From the NCBI RefSeq assembly GCF_016827605.1, contig NZ_JAEPJQ010000003.1, forward strand, positions 1 to 64,000: DNA of 64,000 nucleotides, read 5' to 3'. The DNA comes from Hyunsoonleella ulvae. GTDB taxonomy: Bacteria > Bacteroidota > Bacteroidia > Flavobacteriales > Flavobacteriaceae. Below the pieces are notes generated by a model. That model was not told the DNA's origin. It searched no databases and saw only the letters and a program-made list of their open reading frames with translations. The position numbers and the translations under genes are program-made. This document shows, piece by piece, positions 35,496-45,011 of the stretch; the first letter of the stretch is position 1, and each line of letters opens with the position of its first letter.

Positions 35496-37082
35496 TCACA
35501 CGTAATACTGATTTACCAACTCAATTACACTCTCTACAGTAGGTGCTTTTGCCACCCTAACATCTTTAAAATGCTGTTTAGCTTCTTTTGCTGTGGTTTC
35601 TCCAATACAAAATGCAATAACATCACTTTTATTACTGCGAACAAAACTTTCTACTGTTGATGGACTGTAAAACATAGCGCTCTCTACAGAATTTTCCACT
35701 TTACTACCATCATATTTAGTTTGGTAAGCTTCTACTTCATTTACTTCTATATTGTTTTCGCTTAAAATAGTAGGTAATGCATCTAATCTAATATCACTGC
35801 AAAAATAAGTGACTTCAGTACCTTCAATATACTCCACTAAATAGTCTGCTAGTGCTTTTGCGTTTTTAGCAGCATGCTTCACAGGACCTATTTTACGTTC
35901 TATCAAGCGCTTGGTTCGTCGCCCTACACAATAAATGTTTTTAAACTGTAATTCTGTAGCGGAATAATTTGTTATTAAGGCTTCTACGGCATTTTTACTA
36001 GTGATGATAACGTTTTCAATCTCTGATTTTAAAATTTGTGGACGAATACGGTTCAGACTTATTTTTATAAAATCATCACTTTTTGCAACTACTTTTTCAT
36101 GAAACAGTTTTAGTTGGTCTTGGGTTAGCTTTTTTGTAGAAACCACATTGGTAACTTTATTGGAGTATTTAATCTCATCCATTAAACGTTTACCGCCACG
36201 TTCTATAATATAATCAGCGCAAAAGACAGCTAAATCCTCATGTTCACCTAATTTTTCAGAACGCTCTACTTGTATTTTTTTTGAACCATCTTTACTTAAA
36301 AGAATACCTTTAAAGACTACTTCTTCATCTTTGATTCTAGCTAAAGCGCCTATGGGTGCGGTACAACCGCCTTCTAAACGATTTAAAAATTTGCGCTCTA
36401 TAGTAGTACAAATTTCAGTTTCTTCGTGGTTTAACGGGGCACAAGCTTCTTTTACGAATTCGTCTTCATCTAAAGCTGTAATCATAATAGCACCTTGTGC
36501 AGGTGCAGGAATCATCCAGTCTAAATTTATAGCTTCATCTGGTCTAATACCAATTCTACCAATGCCTGCAGCGGCGAAAATAGCACCATTCCAGTCGTTA
36601 TCTTGAAGTTTTTGTAAACGGGAATTAACGTTGCCTCGTAAATCTGTAATGGTGTGTGTTGGGTAACGGTTTAGCCATTGCGCTTTTCGGCGTAAACTCC
36701 CTGTAGCAATTACAGCTTCTTTAGCGCTTAAAAACTCTTCGTTATCCTTAAAAACCAGTGTGTCATTTACATTACCACGTTTTAAAACGGCAGCTTGTAT
36801 AATGCCCTTTGGCAATATTGTAGGCACATCTTTAAGGGAATGTACTGCAATATCTATATCATGGTTTAACATAGCGATATCTAAAGTACGTGTAAAAATA
36901 CCTGTGATGCCTAATTCGTAAAGCGGTTTGTCTAACACCAAATCTCCAGTGGATTTTACAGGAACTAATTCGGTTTTATGTCCTTGATTTTCAAGTAAAC
37001 TTTGTACTATTTTGGCTTGCCATAACGCCAATTCGCTATCGCGTGTACCAATTCTTATGGTTCTATTCTCTTTAGATTTCAA
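35496..37082 (-). CDS. hemC: Fused hydroxymethylbilane synthase / uroporphyrinogen-III synthase (HemC-HemD)
   Basis: A 528-residue two-enzyme protein. Residues 1-305 are porphobilinogen deaminase: RIGTRDSELALWQA, HSLKDVPT, TGSLRRKAQ and the dipyrromethane-cofactor Cys240 in RLEGGCTAPIGA. Residues about 310-528 are the uroporphyrinogen-III synthase fold, two weakly conserved Rossmann-like halves with F-Y-S-P-S-T-V-E-S-F and C-I-G-E-T-T-A near the end. The fusion lets unstable hydroxymethylbilane pass directly to ring closure. This fused form is, from memory, usual in Flavobacteriaceae. It follows hemA after 143 bases without other features. Confidence 0.93.
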   Translation of the reverse strand: MKSKENRTIRIGTRDSELALWQAKIVQSLLENQGHKTELVPVKSTGDLVLDKPLYELGITGIFTRTLDIAMLNHDIDIAVHSLKDVPTILPKGIIQAAVLKRGNVNDTLVFKDNEEFLSAKEAVIATGSLRRKAQWLNRYPTHTITDLRGNVNSRLQKLQDNDWNGAIFAAAGIGRIGIRPDEAINLDWMIPAPAQGAIMITALDEDEFVKEACAPLNHEETEICTTIERKFLNRLEGGCTAPIGALARIKDEEVVFKGILLSKDGSKKIQVERSEKLGEHEDLAVFCADYIIERGGKRLMDEIKYSNKVTNVVSTKKLTQDQLKLFHEKVVAKSDDFIKISLNRIRPQILKSEIENVIITSKNAVEALITNYSATELQFKNIYCVGRRTKRLIERKIGPVKHAAKNAKALADYLVEYIEGTEVTYFCSDIRLDALPTILSENNIEVNEVEAYQTKYDGSKVENSVESAMFYSPSTVESFVRSNKSDVIAFCIGETTAKEAKQHFKDVRVAKAPTVESVIELVNQYYV

Positions 37083-37225
37083 AATTATGGATGAATAAAT
37101 TGAATTATTTTTTGATTAGTCAAGGCAAAAATAATAAGCATAGCCTTAGCTACGGTTAATTTTTTTAACGACGAGTAAGCGAAAAAGAAACGATTTATAT
37201 TCGTCATTTTGAGGTTTAAAGAGAA

Positions 37226-38491
37226 TCAAACATTTGTTTTTTGTGGTTCTTCTAACTGAAATACTTTTTTAATAAGATCCAGGCTATCATCTGTAGAAAT
37301 AGCATCATCTTTTAAATGATGTGCAAAATGATTGGTAATTTTTTGAATGATTTTATTACTGATTAACGTGGCTTGTTCTTCGTTAAAATCAGATATTTTT
37401 TTGCGTTGTGTATCCAATTCTGCAGATGCAAAATCTGTGAGTTTATGTTTTAGGGCTTTTATAGTAGGTGCAAACTTTCTTGTTTCTAGCCAACTATTAA
37501 ATTCAGCTTTTACTTCTTCTATAATCTCTTCTGCTAGAGGAATATGGGCTTTTCGTTTTTCTAAGGTTTCATCTGTAATTTTCGATAAATGATCTAAATG
37601 TATTAAAGAGACATTGTCTAACTCCTTTACATTTTCATCTACATTTTTCGGGATAGATAAATCTAGAATTAAAAGCGGTTTTTTGGTTTGGATGATGTGC
37701 TTATCAATCGTAGGGCGGTGCGCACCTGTAGCTACAATTAGAATATCAGATGTGCTGATTTCCTCTTGTAGATTAGCATAATCTTTCACTACCAAATTAA
37801 ATTTACCAGCAATTCGTTCAGCTTTATCTTTTGTCCTATTTATTAAGGTAATATGTTCGTTTTGTGTGTGCTTTACCAAATTCTCACAGGTGTTTCTACC
37901 TATTTTACCAGTTCCAAAGAGTAGAATGTCTTTGTTTGAAACATCAGGGACATTTTTAAAGATGTATTGTACAGACGCAAAGGATACTGATGTAGCACCA
38001 GAAGAGATATTCGTTTCTGTTTTTATACGTTTACTTGCTTGGATTACAGCATTGACCAAACGTTCTGAAAAATGATTTAACAAACCATATTTTCTGGATA
38101 GTTTAGTACTGGTTTTTAGCTGACTTATAATTTCAAAGTCGCCTAGAATTTGACTGTCCAATCCAGAACCTACACGAAACATGTGTGCAATGGCTTCCTT
38201 ATTTTTATAGATATAAGCTACGTCTCGAAATTCTTCTACAGTACCGTTAGTGTTATCACAAAGCAACTCTATAAGTTGGTAGGGATGTTGCGCAAAACCG
38301 TAAAGTTCAGTTCTATTACAGGTAGAAGTTACAATAAGGCTTTCTACTCCATTAGCTTTAGCTTGGTTAAGCAATGCGTGTTTAGCATCGTTATCTAAAC
38401 TAAAACGACCTCTTGTATCTGCATCGGCTTTTTTGTAACTTAAACCAACAGCATAAAAAGAACTACCTTTACTAATGTTGTATTTTTGCAT
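37226..38491 (-). CDS. hemA: Glutamyl-tRNA reductase
   Basis: A 421-residue HemA that reduces glutamyl-tRNA(Glu) to glutamate-1-semialdehyde, the committed step of the C5 heme pathway. The catalytic Cys58 lies in STCNRTELYGF. The substrate region GSGLDSQILGDFEI, the NADPH fold LLFGTGKIGRNTCENL and the C-terminal dimerisation helix are present. It is the first gene of the minus-strand heme operon and diverges from an AraC-type regulator over a 192-base region containing a -7 box. The next enzyme, HemL, is not in this window. Confidence 0.96.
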   Translation of the reverse strand: MQKYNISKGSSFYAVGLSYKKADADTRGRFSLDNDAKHALLNQAKANGVESLIVTSTCNRTELYGFAQHPYQLIELLCDNTNGTVEEFRDVAYIYKNKEAIAHMFRVGSGLDSQILGDFEIISQLKTSTKLSRKYGLLNHFSERLVNAVIQASKRIKTETNISSGATSVSFASVQYIFKNVPDVSNKDILLFGTGKIGRNTCENLVKHTQNEHITLINRTKDKAERIAGKFNLVVKDYANLQEEISTSDILIVATGAHRPTIDKHIIQTKKPLLILDLSIPKNVDENVKELDNVSLIHLDHLSKITDETLEKRKAHIPLAEEIIEEVKAEFNSWLETRKFAPTIKALKHKLTDFASAELDTQRKKISDFNEEQATLISNKIIQKITNHFAHHLKDDAISTDDSLDLIKKVFQLEEPQKTNV

Positions 38492-38513
38492 TACCTGATT
38501 TGAAATTGCTAAA

Positions 38514-38521
38514 CAAAAGTA
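38514..38521 (-). promoter_or_regulatory. Candidate -7 box of the heme operon promoter
   Basis: TACTTTTG on the minus strand matches TAnnTTTG, 23 bases upstream of the hemA ATG. The spacing to a TTG further upstream is not ideal. The site lies in the divergent hemA/AraC control region. Confidence 0.45.
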
Positions 38522-38683
38522 GACCGATTGCTCAAGAAAAAATAACGCTCAAAGAACTTTTAATATCGTTTGTGGTTTTTTGAGCTCATTTCGACAAAAA
38601 ATATGATAAATGTCATATTTTAGTAGTGAATTTGGCAGTTTCGATTGTTTTAATTTAGAACAATTCTAAATAAAAAAGAAAAA

Positions 38684-39580
38684 ATGAACGAAAAAAATGA
38701 CTTAAAAAGTATCGCTAAAAGTACTTTTAATGAAACACTAGTTGAAGCTGGTTTTTTAATATTAACATACAAAAATGACGACAGTGAGATCCAACACGTT
38801 GCTAAAGACATAGATAGCACATTTATTCAATTTCATTTTTGTATCAAAGGTGGTACTACATTTGTATTTAATCAAGGGCGTTATAGCTTAGATATACATG
38901 AAGAAAACTCTTTATTGCTTTATAACCCGCAACGTGAATTACCGATAGATTTAAAAGTTTTACCTAATTCGTGGATCGTTTCTATTTTAATATCTATTAA
39001 AAAATTCCACAGTTTATTTTCTCAAGAAGCAGATTATATCTCGTTTTTGAATTCTGAAAATAAGGATAAGAAATATTATAAAGATGGTGCTATTACACCA
39101 TCCATGGCAATTGTTCTAAATCAATTAATAAATTTTAGTTTAAATACATCAATAAAGTCGTTGTATTTTAAAGGGAAAGCTTATGAGCTATTGAGTTTAT
39201 ATTTTAACAGAAGCGAAGATGCAGACGTAGAGCAGTGTCCGTTTTTAGTAGATGAAGCCAATGTTATTAAAATACGAAAAGCAAAAGATATTATAGTAGC
39301 TAGAATGGCAGAGCCGCCAACTTTACAAGAATTGGCTGATGAAATAGGGTTAAATATTAAAAAGTTGAAAGAAGGATTTAAGCAAATTTATGGGGATTCT
39401 GTTTTTAGTTTTTTATTTGACTATAAGATGGAAGTCGCCAGGAAATTACTGGAAACTGGGGAAAATAATGTAAATGAAGTTGGGCTTAAAGTAGGTTACA
39501 GCACCTCAAGTCATTTTATAGCAGCGTTTAAAAAGAAGTATGGTACAACCCCTAAAAAGTATGTCATGTCATTGAGTTAG
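38684..39580 (+). CDS. AraC family transcriptional regulator next to hemA
   Basis: A 298-residue regulator. The C-terminal 100 residues form the two helix-turn-helix AraC domain (TLQELADEIGLNIKKLKEGF, then NVNEVGLKVGYSTSSHFIAA, ending KKYGTTPKKY). The N-terminal 190 residues are a cupin-like sensor region with F-H-F-C-I-K-G and L-Y-N-P-Q-R. It diverges from hemA, and I recall a similar arrangement in other flavobacteria, so control of the heme operon (by iron or heme) is the obvious hypothesis. The ligand is not visible from sequence. Confidence 0.85.
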   Translation: MNEKNDLKSIAKSTFNETLVEAGFLILTYKNDDSEIQHVAKDIDSTFIQFHFCIKGGTTFVFNQGRYSLDIHEENSLLLYNPQRELPIDLKVLPNSWIVSILISIKKFHSLFSQEADYISFLNSENKDKKYYKDGAITPSMAIVLNQLINFSLNTSIKSLYFKGKAYELLSLYFNRSEDADVEQCPFLVDEANVIKIRKAKDIIVARMAEPPTLQELADEIGLNIKKLKEGFKQIYGDSVFSFLFDYKMEVARKLLETGENNVNEVGLKVGYSTSSHFIAAFKKKYGTTPKKYVMSLS

Positions 39581-39601
39581 AGGTGTGTAAGTTTTTTTTA
39601 T

Positions 39602-39609
39602 TACTTTTG
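39602..39609 (+). promoter_or_regulatory. Candidate -7 box for the 51-residue ORF
   Basis: TACTTTTG matches TAnnTTTG and lies 24 bases upstream of the ATG at 39634. Its position supports a separate short transcript. Confidence 0.4.
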
Positions 39610-39633
39610 ACTAAACCCCAAACCTAAAATATT

Positions 39634-39789
39634 ATGAAATTCTTAACCCCTGAGATAGAAGCCCTATCAAAATTTACTCAAACTAAGTCGCTCGCAAAGC
39701 TAGGTACTTCTTGTGGTATTTTTCAAGATTGTAATCCAAATTCTAAGCCTTCAATCAGCTATTACAACAGGAAAACAGCTCGTAAATAG
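39634..39789 (+). CDS. 51-residue protein of unknown function
   Basis: In the 376-base gap after the AraC gene lies a clean short frame: MKFLTPEIEALSKFTQTKSL, then AKLGTSCGIFQDCNPNSKPS, ending in a basic RKTARK. It has a -7 box at the right distance and no overlapping gene. It has a mixed, soluble composition with two cysteines and no signal peptide or membrane segment. I recognise no family. The rest of the gap is AT-rich and holds only the control region of the MFS gene. Confidence 0.5.
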   Translation: MKFLTPEIEALSKFTQTKSLAKLGTSCGIFQDCNPNSKPSISYYNRKTARK

Positions 39790-39896
39790 GGCTGCCATTT
39801 TTCTTTTTCTAAACTAGAATAAGTAACTATTTTAAAACCTGCGAAAAAACATAAAATAAGCTGTTAAATTACAGTATTTTAACTGTGAAAAACATC

Positions 39897-39939
39897 TATG
39901 TTTGCCAAATCTAAGTATTTAAATACGTATTAATACTTA
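39897..39939 (+). promoter_or_regulatory. Candidate promoter and operator of the nitrate-type MFS gene
   Basis: TATGTTTG (39897-39904) fits the -7 box. Just downstream, TAAGTATT (39912-39919) and AATACTTA (39932-39939) form an inverted repeat that could bind a dimeric regulator or form a leader hairpin. Confidence 0.35.
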
Positions 39940-39956
39940 AATTAAAAACATAAAAC

Positions 39957-41312
39957 ATGGATGCACTAAGTACAAGTAAGGCTACTAAAATTAAACTCAC
40001 AGATTTTAAAACGGTTCAAATGCGAACCTTTCATTTAAGTTGGATTGCATTCTTCTTATGTTTCTTTGGTTGGTTTTCCCATGCACCTTTAATGAAATCT
40101 ACCATAGCTGTAGATTTGGAATTAACTAAGGCACAAACCACTTTAGCCTTTATAGCATCAGTTGGGGTTACTATTTTTGCACGATTGCTTATAGGTTCTT
40201 TATGTGATAAAATAGGTCCTCGAAAAAGCTACGTATATTTATTGGTTTTTGGAGCCATAGCTGTTGCAGGTTCTTCTTTCGCTAATACGTGGGAAACTTA
40301 TTTAATTTCTAGGCTTGCTATTGGTGTTATTGGAGCGTCGTTCGTAATTACGCAATATCATACTTCTGTAATGTTCGCACCTAATGTGATTGGTATCGCC
40401 AATGCTACTACAGCTGGTTGGGGTAATCTTGGTGGTGGTGTTACAAATGCTACCATGCCATTAATTGCTGCTGGAGTAGCGGCATTTGGTTTAGCAGAGG
40501 CTACAGAGTCTTGGAGAATTGCTATGTATGTCCCTGCAATTATAATGTTATTCGTTGCCTTTTTGTATTGGAAATACACTACAGATTGTCCTAAAGGAAA
40601 TTATGCAGATCTACCAGATGAAAGACCACAAACTAAAAAAGGTGAGAAAGGTTTGTTCTTAACTGCGGCTTCAGATAAGCGTGTGTGGATTTTATTTTTA
40701 ATGTATGCAGGTTGTTTTGGAATGGAGTTATTCGTTACTGGAAAAGCATCTACGTATTATCAAGAAAAGTTTAGCTTAAGTCAGGAGGCTGCTGGATTTA
40801 TTGTGCTATTTTTTGGTGCTATGAATTTGTTTGCCCGTTCTACAGGTGGTTGGATTGCTGATAAATTTGGTAAAAACTCTGGGTTGAATGGAAGGGTAAA
40901 AATATTAGTATATGTGGTGGTTGCTGAAGGTTTAGCATTACTATTATTCTCCCAAATGAATTCTTTAACATTGGCTGTAACTTCTATGGTGTTTTTCTCT
41001 TTATTTGTACAAATGGCAGAAGGCGCCACATATTCTGTAGTACCTTTTATTAATAGAAAAGCTTTAGGGGCGGTATCTGGTATTGTAGGTGCTGGTGGAA
41101 ATGTGGGTGCGGTATTATATGCGCAGTATTTACTAAGAAGTGGTTCTAGCTTGCAGGAGGCATTTTTTGCCTTTGGTTTTGTAGTGGCTATCGTAGGTTT
41201 CTTAGGTTTATTAGTAAAGTTTTCTCCTGCTGAAGAGCAGGCTGCTAAAGATGAGCAAAAGCGTTTGGAAGATTTACAGAAAGAAGTTGATATTATACAG
41301 AAAGCGGCATAG
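39957..41312 (+). CDS. MFS transporter, nitrate/nitrite porter (NarK) family
   Basis: A 451-residue transporter with twelve hydrophobic segments. The start RTFHLSWIAFFLCFFGWFSH and the two nitrate-signature motifs, AGWGNLGGGVTNATMPLI and GIVGAGGNVGAVLYAQYL, place it in the NNP (NarK/NasA) family of inner-membrane nitrate or nitrite carriers. The MFS loop motif A reads G-S-L-C-D-K-I-G-P-R-K. No nitrate or nitrite reductase gene is nearby. It has its own promoter region with an inverted repeat. A terminator hairpin follows. Confidence 0.88.
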   Translation: MDALSTSKATKIKLTDFKTVQMRTFHLSWIAFFLCFFGWFSHAPLMKSTIAVDLELTKAQTTLAFIASVGVTIFARLLIGSLCDKIGPRKSYVYLLVFGAIAVAGSSFANTWETYLISRLAIGVIGASFVITQYHTSVMFAPNVIGIANATTAGWGNLGGGVTNATMPLIAAGVAAFGLAEATESWRIAMYVPAIIMLFVAFLYWKYTTDCPKGNYADLPDERPQTKKGEKGLFLTAASDKRVWILFLMYAGCFGMELFVTGKASTYYQEKFSLSQEAAGFIVLFFGAMNLFARSTGGWIADKFGKNSGLNGRVKILVYVVVAEGLALLLFSQMNSLTLAVTSMVFFSLFVQMAEGATYSVVPFINRKALGAVSGIVGAGGNVGAVLYAQYLLRSGSSLQEAFFAFGFVVAIVGFLGLLVKFSPAEEQAAKDEQKRLEDLQKEVDIIQKAA

Positions 41313-41339
41313 CAAACAAAGTAGGTACTTTAAAAAATG

Positions 41340-41381
41340 AATATGTGCTAACACTATCTAAGTTAGTACATATTTATTTTT
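41340..41381. terminator. Bidirectional terminator after the MFS gene
   Basis: AATATGTGCTAAC pairs with GTTAGTACATATT (one mismatch) and is followed by T-rich sequence. The stop codon of the convergent TraB-like gene (41363) lies inside the hairpin. Confidence 0.65.
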
Positions 41382-44300
41382 ATACGTTGTCTCGTTTTGT
41401 GTTTTATTTGTAGCATGATATCTTCAATAATGTCTTTCTCAGTTTTGTAACCCGATATTGAAATCCCACGCTTTAATCCTGTGTAGTAGGGCTTAAGTTT
41501 ATACATGTTGTTCTTAGGATCTTCAAAGGCAATAACATGTAAAAATTCGTTTTGTTCATTCTGTCGTTTGTCGGTACGTTTATAGAGAAATAAGCGAATA
41601 GGTTTGTCATTATCAGTATTAAAACGTTTTTCTTCTAAGAGTGTAATGGTGTTTTCAGAAGGCTTAAAAAAACTATTGGCAAACAACTTAGATTTTGCAT
41701 AGGCTTGTAAATCCACAACATTAATTTCTGTGTCACTTAAAACATTATAGATTTTAAGCTTTGGTATTAGTTTGTATTGCGCAGCATCATTTAAAAGCGT
41801 TTTATCTTTTAATGGATTAGAAATTACTTCTTTGTTCTTTTTTAACAAGGCATAGTATGTTGTAAGACTTTCCCAATCCTCAGTTTCTAAGAGGCGTTGG
41901 TAGAACACATCTACATTTTTTTCATGCCTGTAAGGGAATAATAATTTCACATAATTTTCTAATGACGACATATTTTTAAAGCTGTAAGAATACCGCTGTT
42001 TATTGCCCAGGCTGCGTTTTACTTGAATTTTAGCATCATTAATAATTTGTTTTTTAAATTTTTTATAAACGTTTGGTTTTACAAGATTACTGTCTAGCGA
42101 ATTTGCAAGAAGTCTATATATAGGTGCTTTGTATTCTTCAATACTTGAAAAATTTAATAATTCTGGAAACAATACTTTTACTGATTTTAAAGAATCGGTT
42201 GTTTTACTGTAAGAAGAAAAATAAGGGGTTTTAGAACCTAAGGGTAAATCGTCATTTAACAATTCCAAAACAAACATAAAGGAAGCTTTGTCTTTTCGTT
42301 GAAAAAAGGCATTGAGAATAATGTTTTGTATGGCTGGTTGTGAGTAAGATTGCAAATATAAGGTTTTGGCAAACTGGGTAACTTTTTCACTTTTATCGTT
42401 TGTTATAAGCTGGCGAATTAAATGGTTTTTAATTTGGGTTTTGTTTTCAGGAAAATCAAAATGTTCTATTAGGGTAATAATTTCACTACTATGTTGTTTA
42501 GAAAATTCTAACTCATTATAACCATTTAAAGCAATACTGTCATCCGCTTTTAGTGCCTTAAAAAAAACGTTGGTTTTATCTTCAAAAATATCTTTTCCAA
42601 GTAAGGTGTCCATTGGTGTAAATGTATCATAGAATTCTGTTAAGAATTTTGAAGGTTTGCTTATAGAATCTGTAAGTGCTGCCAATTGATATAGAACCCC
42701 TTTTTTATGAATATACTTTAAGAGAATTTCTTTAGAGCTAAGGGAATCCCTAAGTTTATAAGTGTAGTAATTATAATCGTTTTCACTGTAACGTTTTTTG
42801 TCTACAGGTTTTAAATTTTTTGCATCAAATGATTTGGGTGCAAGTGCTAAGAAGCCAGGTTTTTTGTGTAATTGGTTCCAAAGGCTATCTGTATTCTTAA
42901 ACATTTTTAAATCGTGAAACTTAGTTCTTTTTATGGTAATTTGTTCATTGGCTTTAGTGGTATAAACGGTGTTTTTTATCGTTTCTTCATAGGTTTTTTT
43001 ACGTTTAAAATTATCATAAAGTTCGTTGAATGCTAAGGGTGATTTTACAGGGGAGTTTACCGTAAAAAATAGGGAAGTATCAGTAACTTTTTTAAAATTG
43101 CTATAGTTAGCCTTTTCAAATTTTAACGATTCAAAATAGGAGGTAGCCTTGTCCTTTTCGTTTCCATAATATCCCATAATGTAGTAGCTGCCATCTTTTA
43201 CTACAGATTTTAACCAGAGCTTGTCTTTTGATGTGGAATCTATAACCACAGATGATATTGCACTATGATAAACATCCTTTTTCATTTCAACTGTAACGTC
43301 TTTTATGTCTAAGTTTTTATAAAAACTGGTATGGATGTATTTCGCCTCAAAAGCATCTTCTTCAATATATTCCACATCATGTTTGGGGGATTCTTGAAAA
43401 AAGTAAAACGCATTATTTTTACCTCGTGCTTGTATTAATTTTTTACCTGTATGCTCTAAATTTGCTGTAATGTAATTCTCAGGACATTTAAAAGTGTATT
43501 TCCCATAGGGTTCTTTAAATATCGTCGTGTTGTAACTTATGGGCTTGAAACGTAGGGAGCTAAAAATTTCTGCCTCATGTAATAACACAAAGTCTTTTTT
43601 GCCTCCAAATTTTATTACTATAATTTCTAGAGGGGTTTTATATATGTGGTATTTTTGATAATCTCCTTTTTTAGTTTTATTTAAAATGCTAACGCCAGGA
43701 TACGGTGTTTTAAATTCTTCTTTCTTTATAATGGTTCCCGGGACATCTTCATAAAGGAGGTTTTTAATAAAATTTAAGTCAACCTTACTATCCTTATTTG
43801 GCAGATACTCAAAGGTGTTTAATCGGTTTATAGTTAGGTAAGCACCGTTGGTCATATCTGGAGCTACATAATATTTTATACCTTCAGCATTAAACTCTCT
43901 TAAAGCATCAAAGCTTTTAATACTTATAAAGCCATCAGAGGTAGAGTGCAAGGCCATTTTGGGCATGGTAAACGTTTGCTCAAGTTTGTCCTTTTCATCC
44001 CTAGCATATTTGGTTTGTTTGGATACCAAGGGTTTTATCGTATAGCCTCTATTTTTTAACATATTTAGCATTCCCTTTTTTCCACCTAAATGCGCAGCAC
44101 CTACACCAGAAAACACTATTTTTTTATGCATTAAAGAGTCTAGAACATTAACCATGTTTTCGTTGCGTTTAAACAGCATGTGTTCCCTGTAATAATTCGT
44201 GTTTGTGGCGGCTCCTATAGAGTCTAATAATTCAATATCACGATCACGGTACACATCTTCCTGAAACATAAACATGTTTTTCTTCTCCATAAGTTTTATA

Positions 44301-44866
44301 AACCAGTCATCTGGTTTACGCTTGTTCATGTTATAGCTCGCTTTTGTGGTAAGGTAGCGCGATTCTCTAAAGTCTTCTAGCCCTATTACTTGTTTGTTGT
44401 TCTTTTTGCCAGCTTGATAAATAAACATATCTAGATACGTTTCTTCTTCAAAATCATCAACATAAGAGTTTTTTCTATATAGATAGCTATTTATCAGGTA
44501 ATTGTCAAACCTAATAACGCTTCGCATTTGCATGGGGTCTAATGGCGATAACCTAAATAAGTTGGTGTAGAAATTGTTTCCATATAAAAAACTATCAAAA
44601 TCATAATTAAACCCAAAGTCTTCGTGCATGTACTTTAACCATTGTGTGGGGTCGGATTCCAAAGCGACACACTCACTTTTATTCAATGCTTCATAAAACA
44701 CATCATCTAATCTAAAAGCCACTTTACTACTTACATGCATAGTGCCATATATGTACGATGGGTGTTCTAATCCATTTCCTGAGATTTCCCAAAGCAGACT
44801 TTTTTCTTGGGAAAAGGAGAAACAATAGATTAAAGAAACTAATAAAAGTAGTGGTATGTTTTTCAT
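41363..44866 (-). CDS. Very long TraB/GumN family secreted protein
   Basis: A 1167-residue protein with a signal peptide (MKNIPLLLLVSLIYCFSFSQ). The first 280 residues or so form a TraB/GumN domain: SLLWEISGNGLEHPSYIYGT with M-H-V, then A-L-E-S-D-P and a conserved G-L-E-D, ending V-F-S-G-V-G-A-A-H-L-G-G. This fold is related to gluzincin-like or pheromone-shutdown proteins. The remaining 880 residues, rich in charged and aromatic residues, are of no family I recognise and may form beta and helical-repeat regions. Typical TraB/GumN proteins have only about 300 residues. It stands alone between convergent and divergent neighbours. Confidence 0.75.
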   Translation of the reverse strand: MKNIPLLLLVSLIYCFSFSQEKSLLWEISGNGLEHPSYIYGTMHVSSKVAFRLDDVFYEALNKSECVALESDPTQWLKYMHEDFGFNYDFDSFLYGNNFYTNLFRLSPLDPMQMRSVIRFDNYLINSYLYRKNSYVDDFEEETYLDMFIYQAGKKNNKQVIGLEDFRESRYLTTKASYNMNKRKPDDWFIKLMEKKNMFMFQEDVYRDRDIELLDSIGAATNTNYYREHMLFKRNENMVNVLDSLMHKKIVFSGVGAAHLGGKKGMLNMLKNRGYTIKPLVSKQTKYARDEKDKLEQTFTMPKMALHSTSDGFISIKSFDALREFNAEGIKYYVAPDMTNGAYLTINRLNTFEYLPNKDSKVDLNFIKNLLYEDVPGTIIKKEEFKTPYPGVSILNKTKKGDYQKYHIYKTPLEIIVIKFGGKKDFVLLHEAEIFSSLRFKPISYNTTIFKEPYGKYTFKCPENYITANLEHTGKKLIQARGKNNAFYFFQESPKHDVEYIEEDAFEAKYIHTSFYKNLDIKDVTVEMKKDVYHSAISSVVIDSTSKDKLWLKSVVKDGSYYIMGYYGNEKDKATSYFESLKFEKANYSNFKKVTDTSLFFTVNSPVKSPLAFNELYDNFKRKKTYEETIKNTVYTTKANEQITIKRTKFHDLKMFKNTDSLWNQLHKKPGFLALAPKSFDAKNLKPVDKKRYSENDYNYYTYKLRDSLSSKEILLKYIHKKGVLYQLAALTDSISKPSKFLTEFYDTFTPMDTLLGKDIFEDKTNVFFKALKADDSIALNGYNELEFSKQHSSEIITLIEHFDFPENKTQIKNHLIRQLITNDKSEKVTQFAKTLYLQSYSQPAIQNIILNAFFQRKDKASFMFVLELLNDDLPLGSKTPYFSSYSKTTDSLKSVKVLFPELLNFSSIEEYKAPIYRLLANSLDSNLVKPNVYKKFKKQIINDAKIQVKRSLGNKQRYSYSFKNMSSLENYVKLLFPYRHEKNVDVFYQRLLETEDWESLTTYYALLKKNKEVISNPLKDKTLLNDAAQYKLIPKLKIYNVLSDTEINVVDLQAYAKSKLFANSFFKPSENTITLLEEKRFNTDNDKPIRLFLYKRTDKRQNEQNEFLHVIAFEDPKNNMYKLKPYYTGLKRGISISGYKTEKDIIEDIMLQIKHKTRQRIKINMY

Positions 44867-44986
44867 CTTAAATTATTGAATTGTTAAATATAGAAATAAA
44901 AAGCCTGTCGGGTAATGTAAATGAGTTAATAGATTTTTTCAATGAGCGAACGTGTAATTCATAAGGCTATTGTAAAATTTGTGTCG

Positions 44987-44994
44987 TATTTTTG
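44987..44994 (+). promoter_or_regulatory. Candidate -7 box upstream of the secreted protein and hemH
   Basis: TATTTTTG fits TAnnTTTG and lies 18 bases before the ATG at 45012. It could serve the 45012 gene, hemH and MATE together. Confidence 0.4.
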
Positions 44995-45011
44995 TTGTGA
45001 ATAAATACTTT

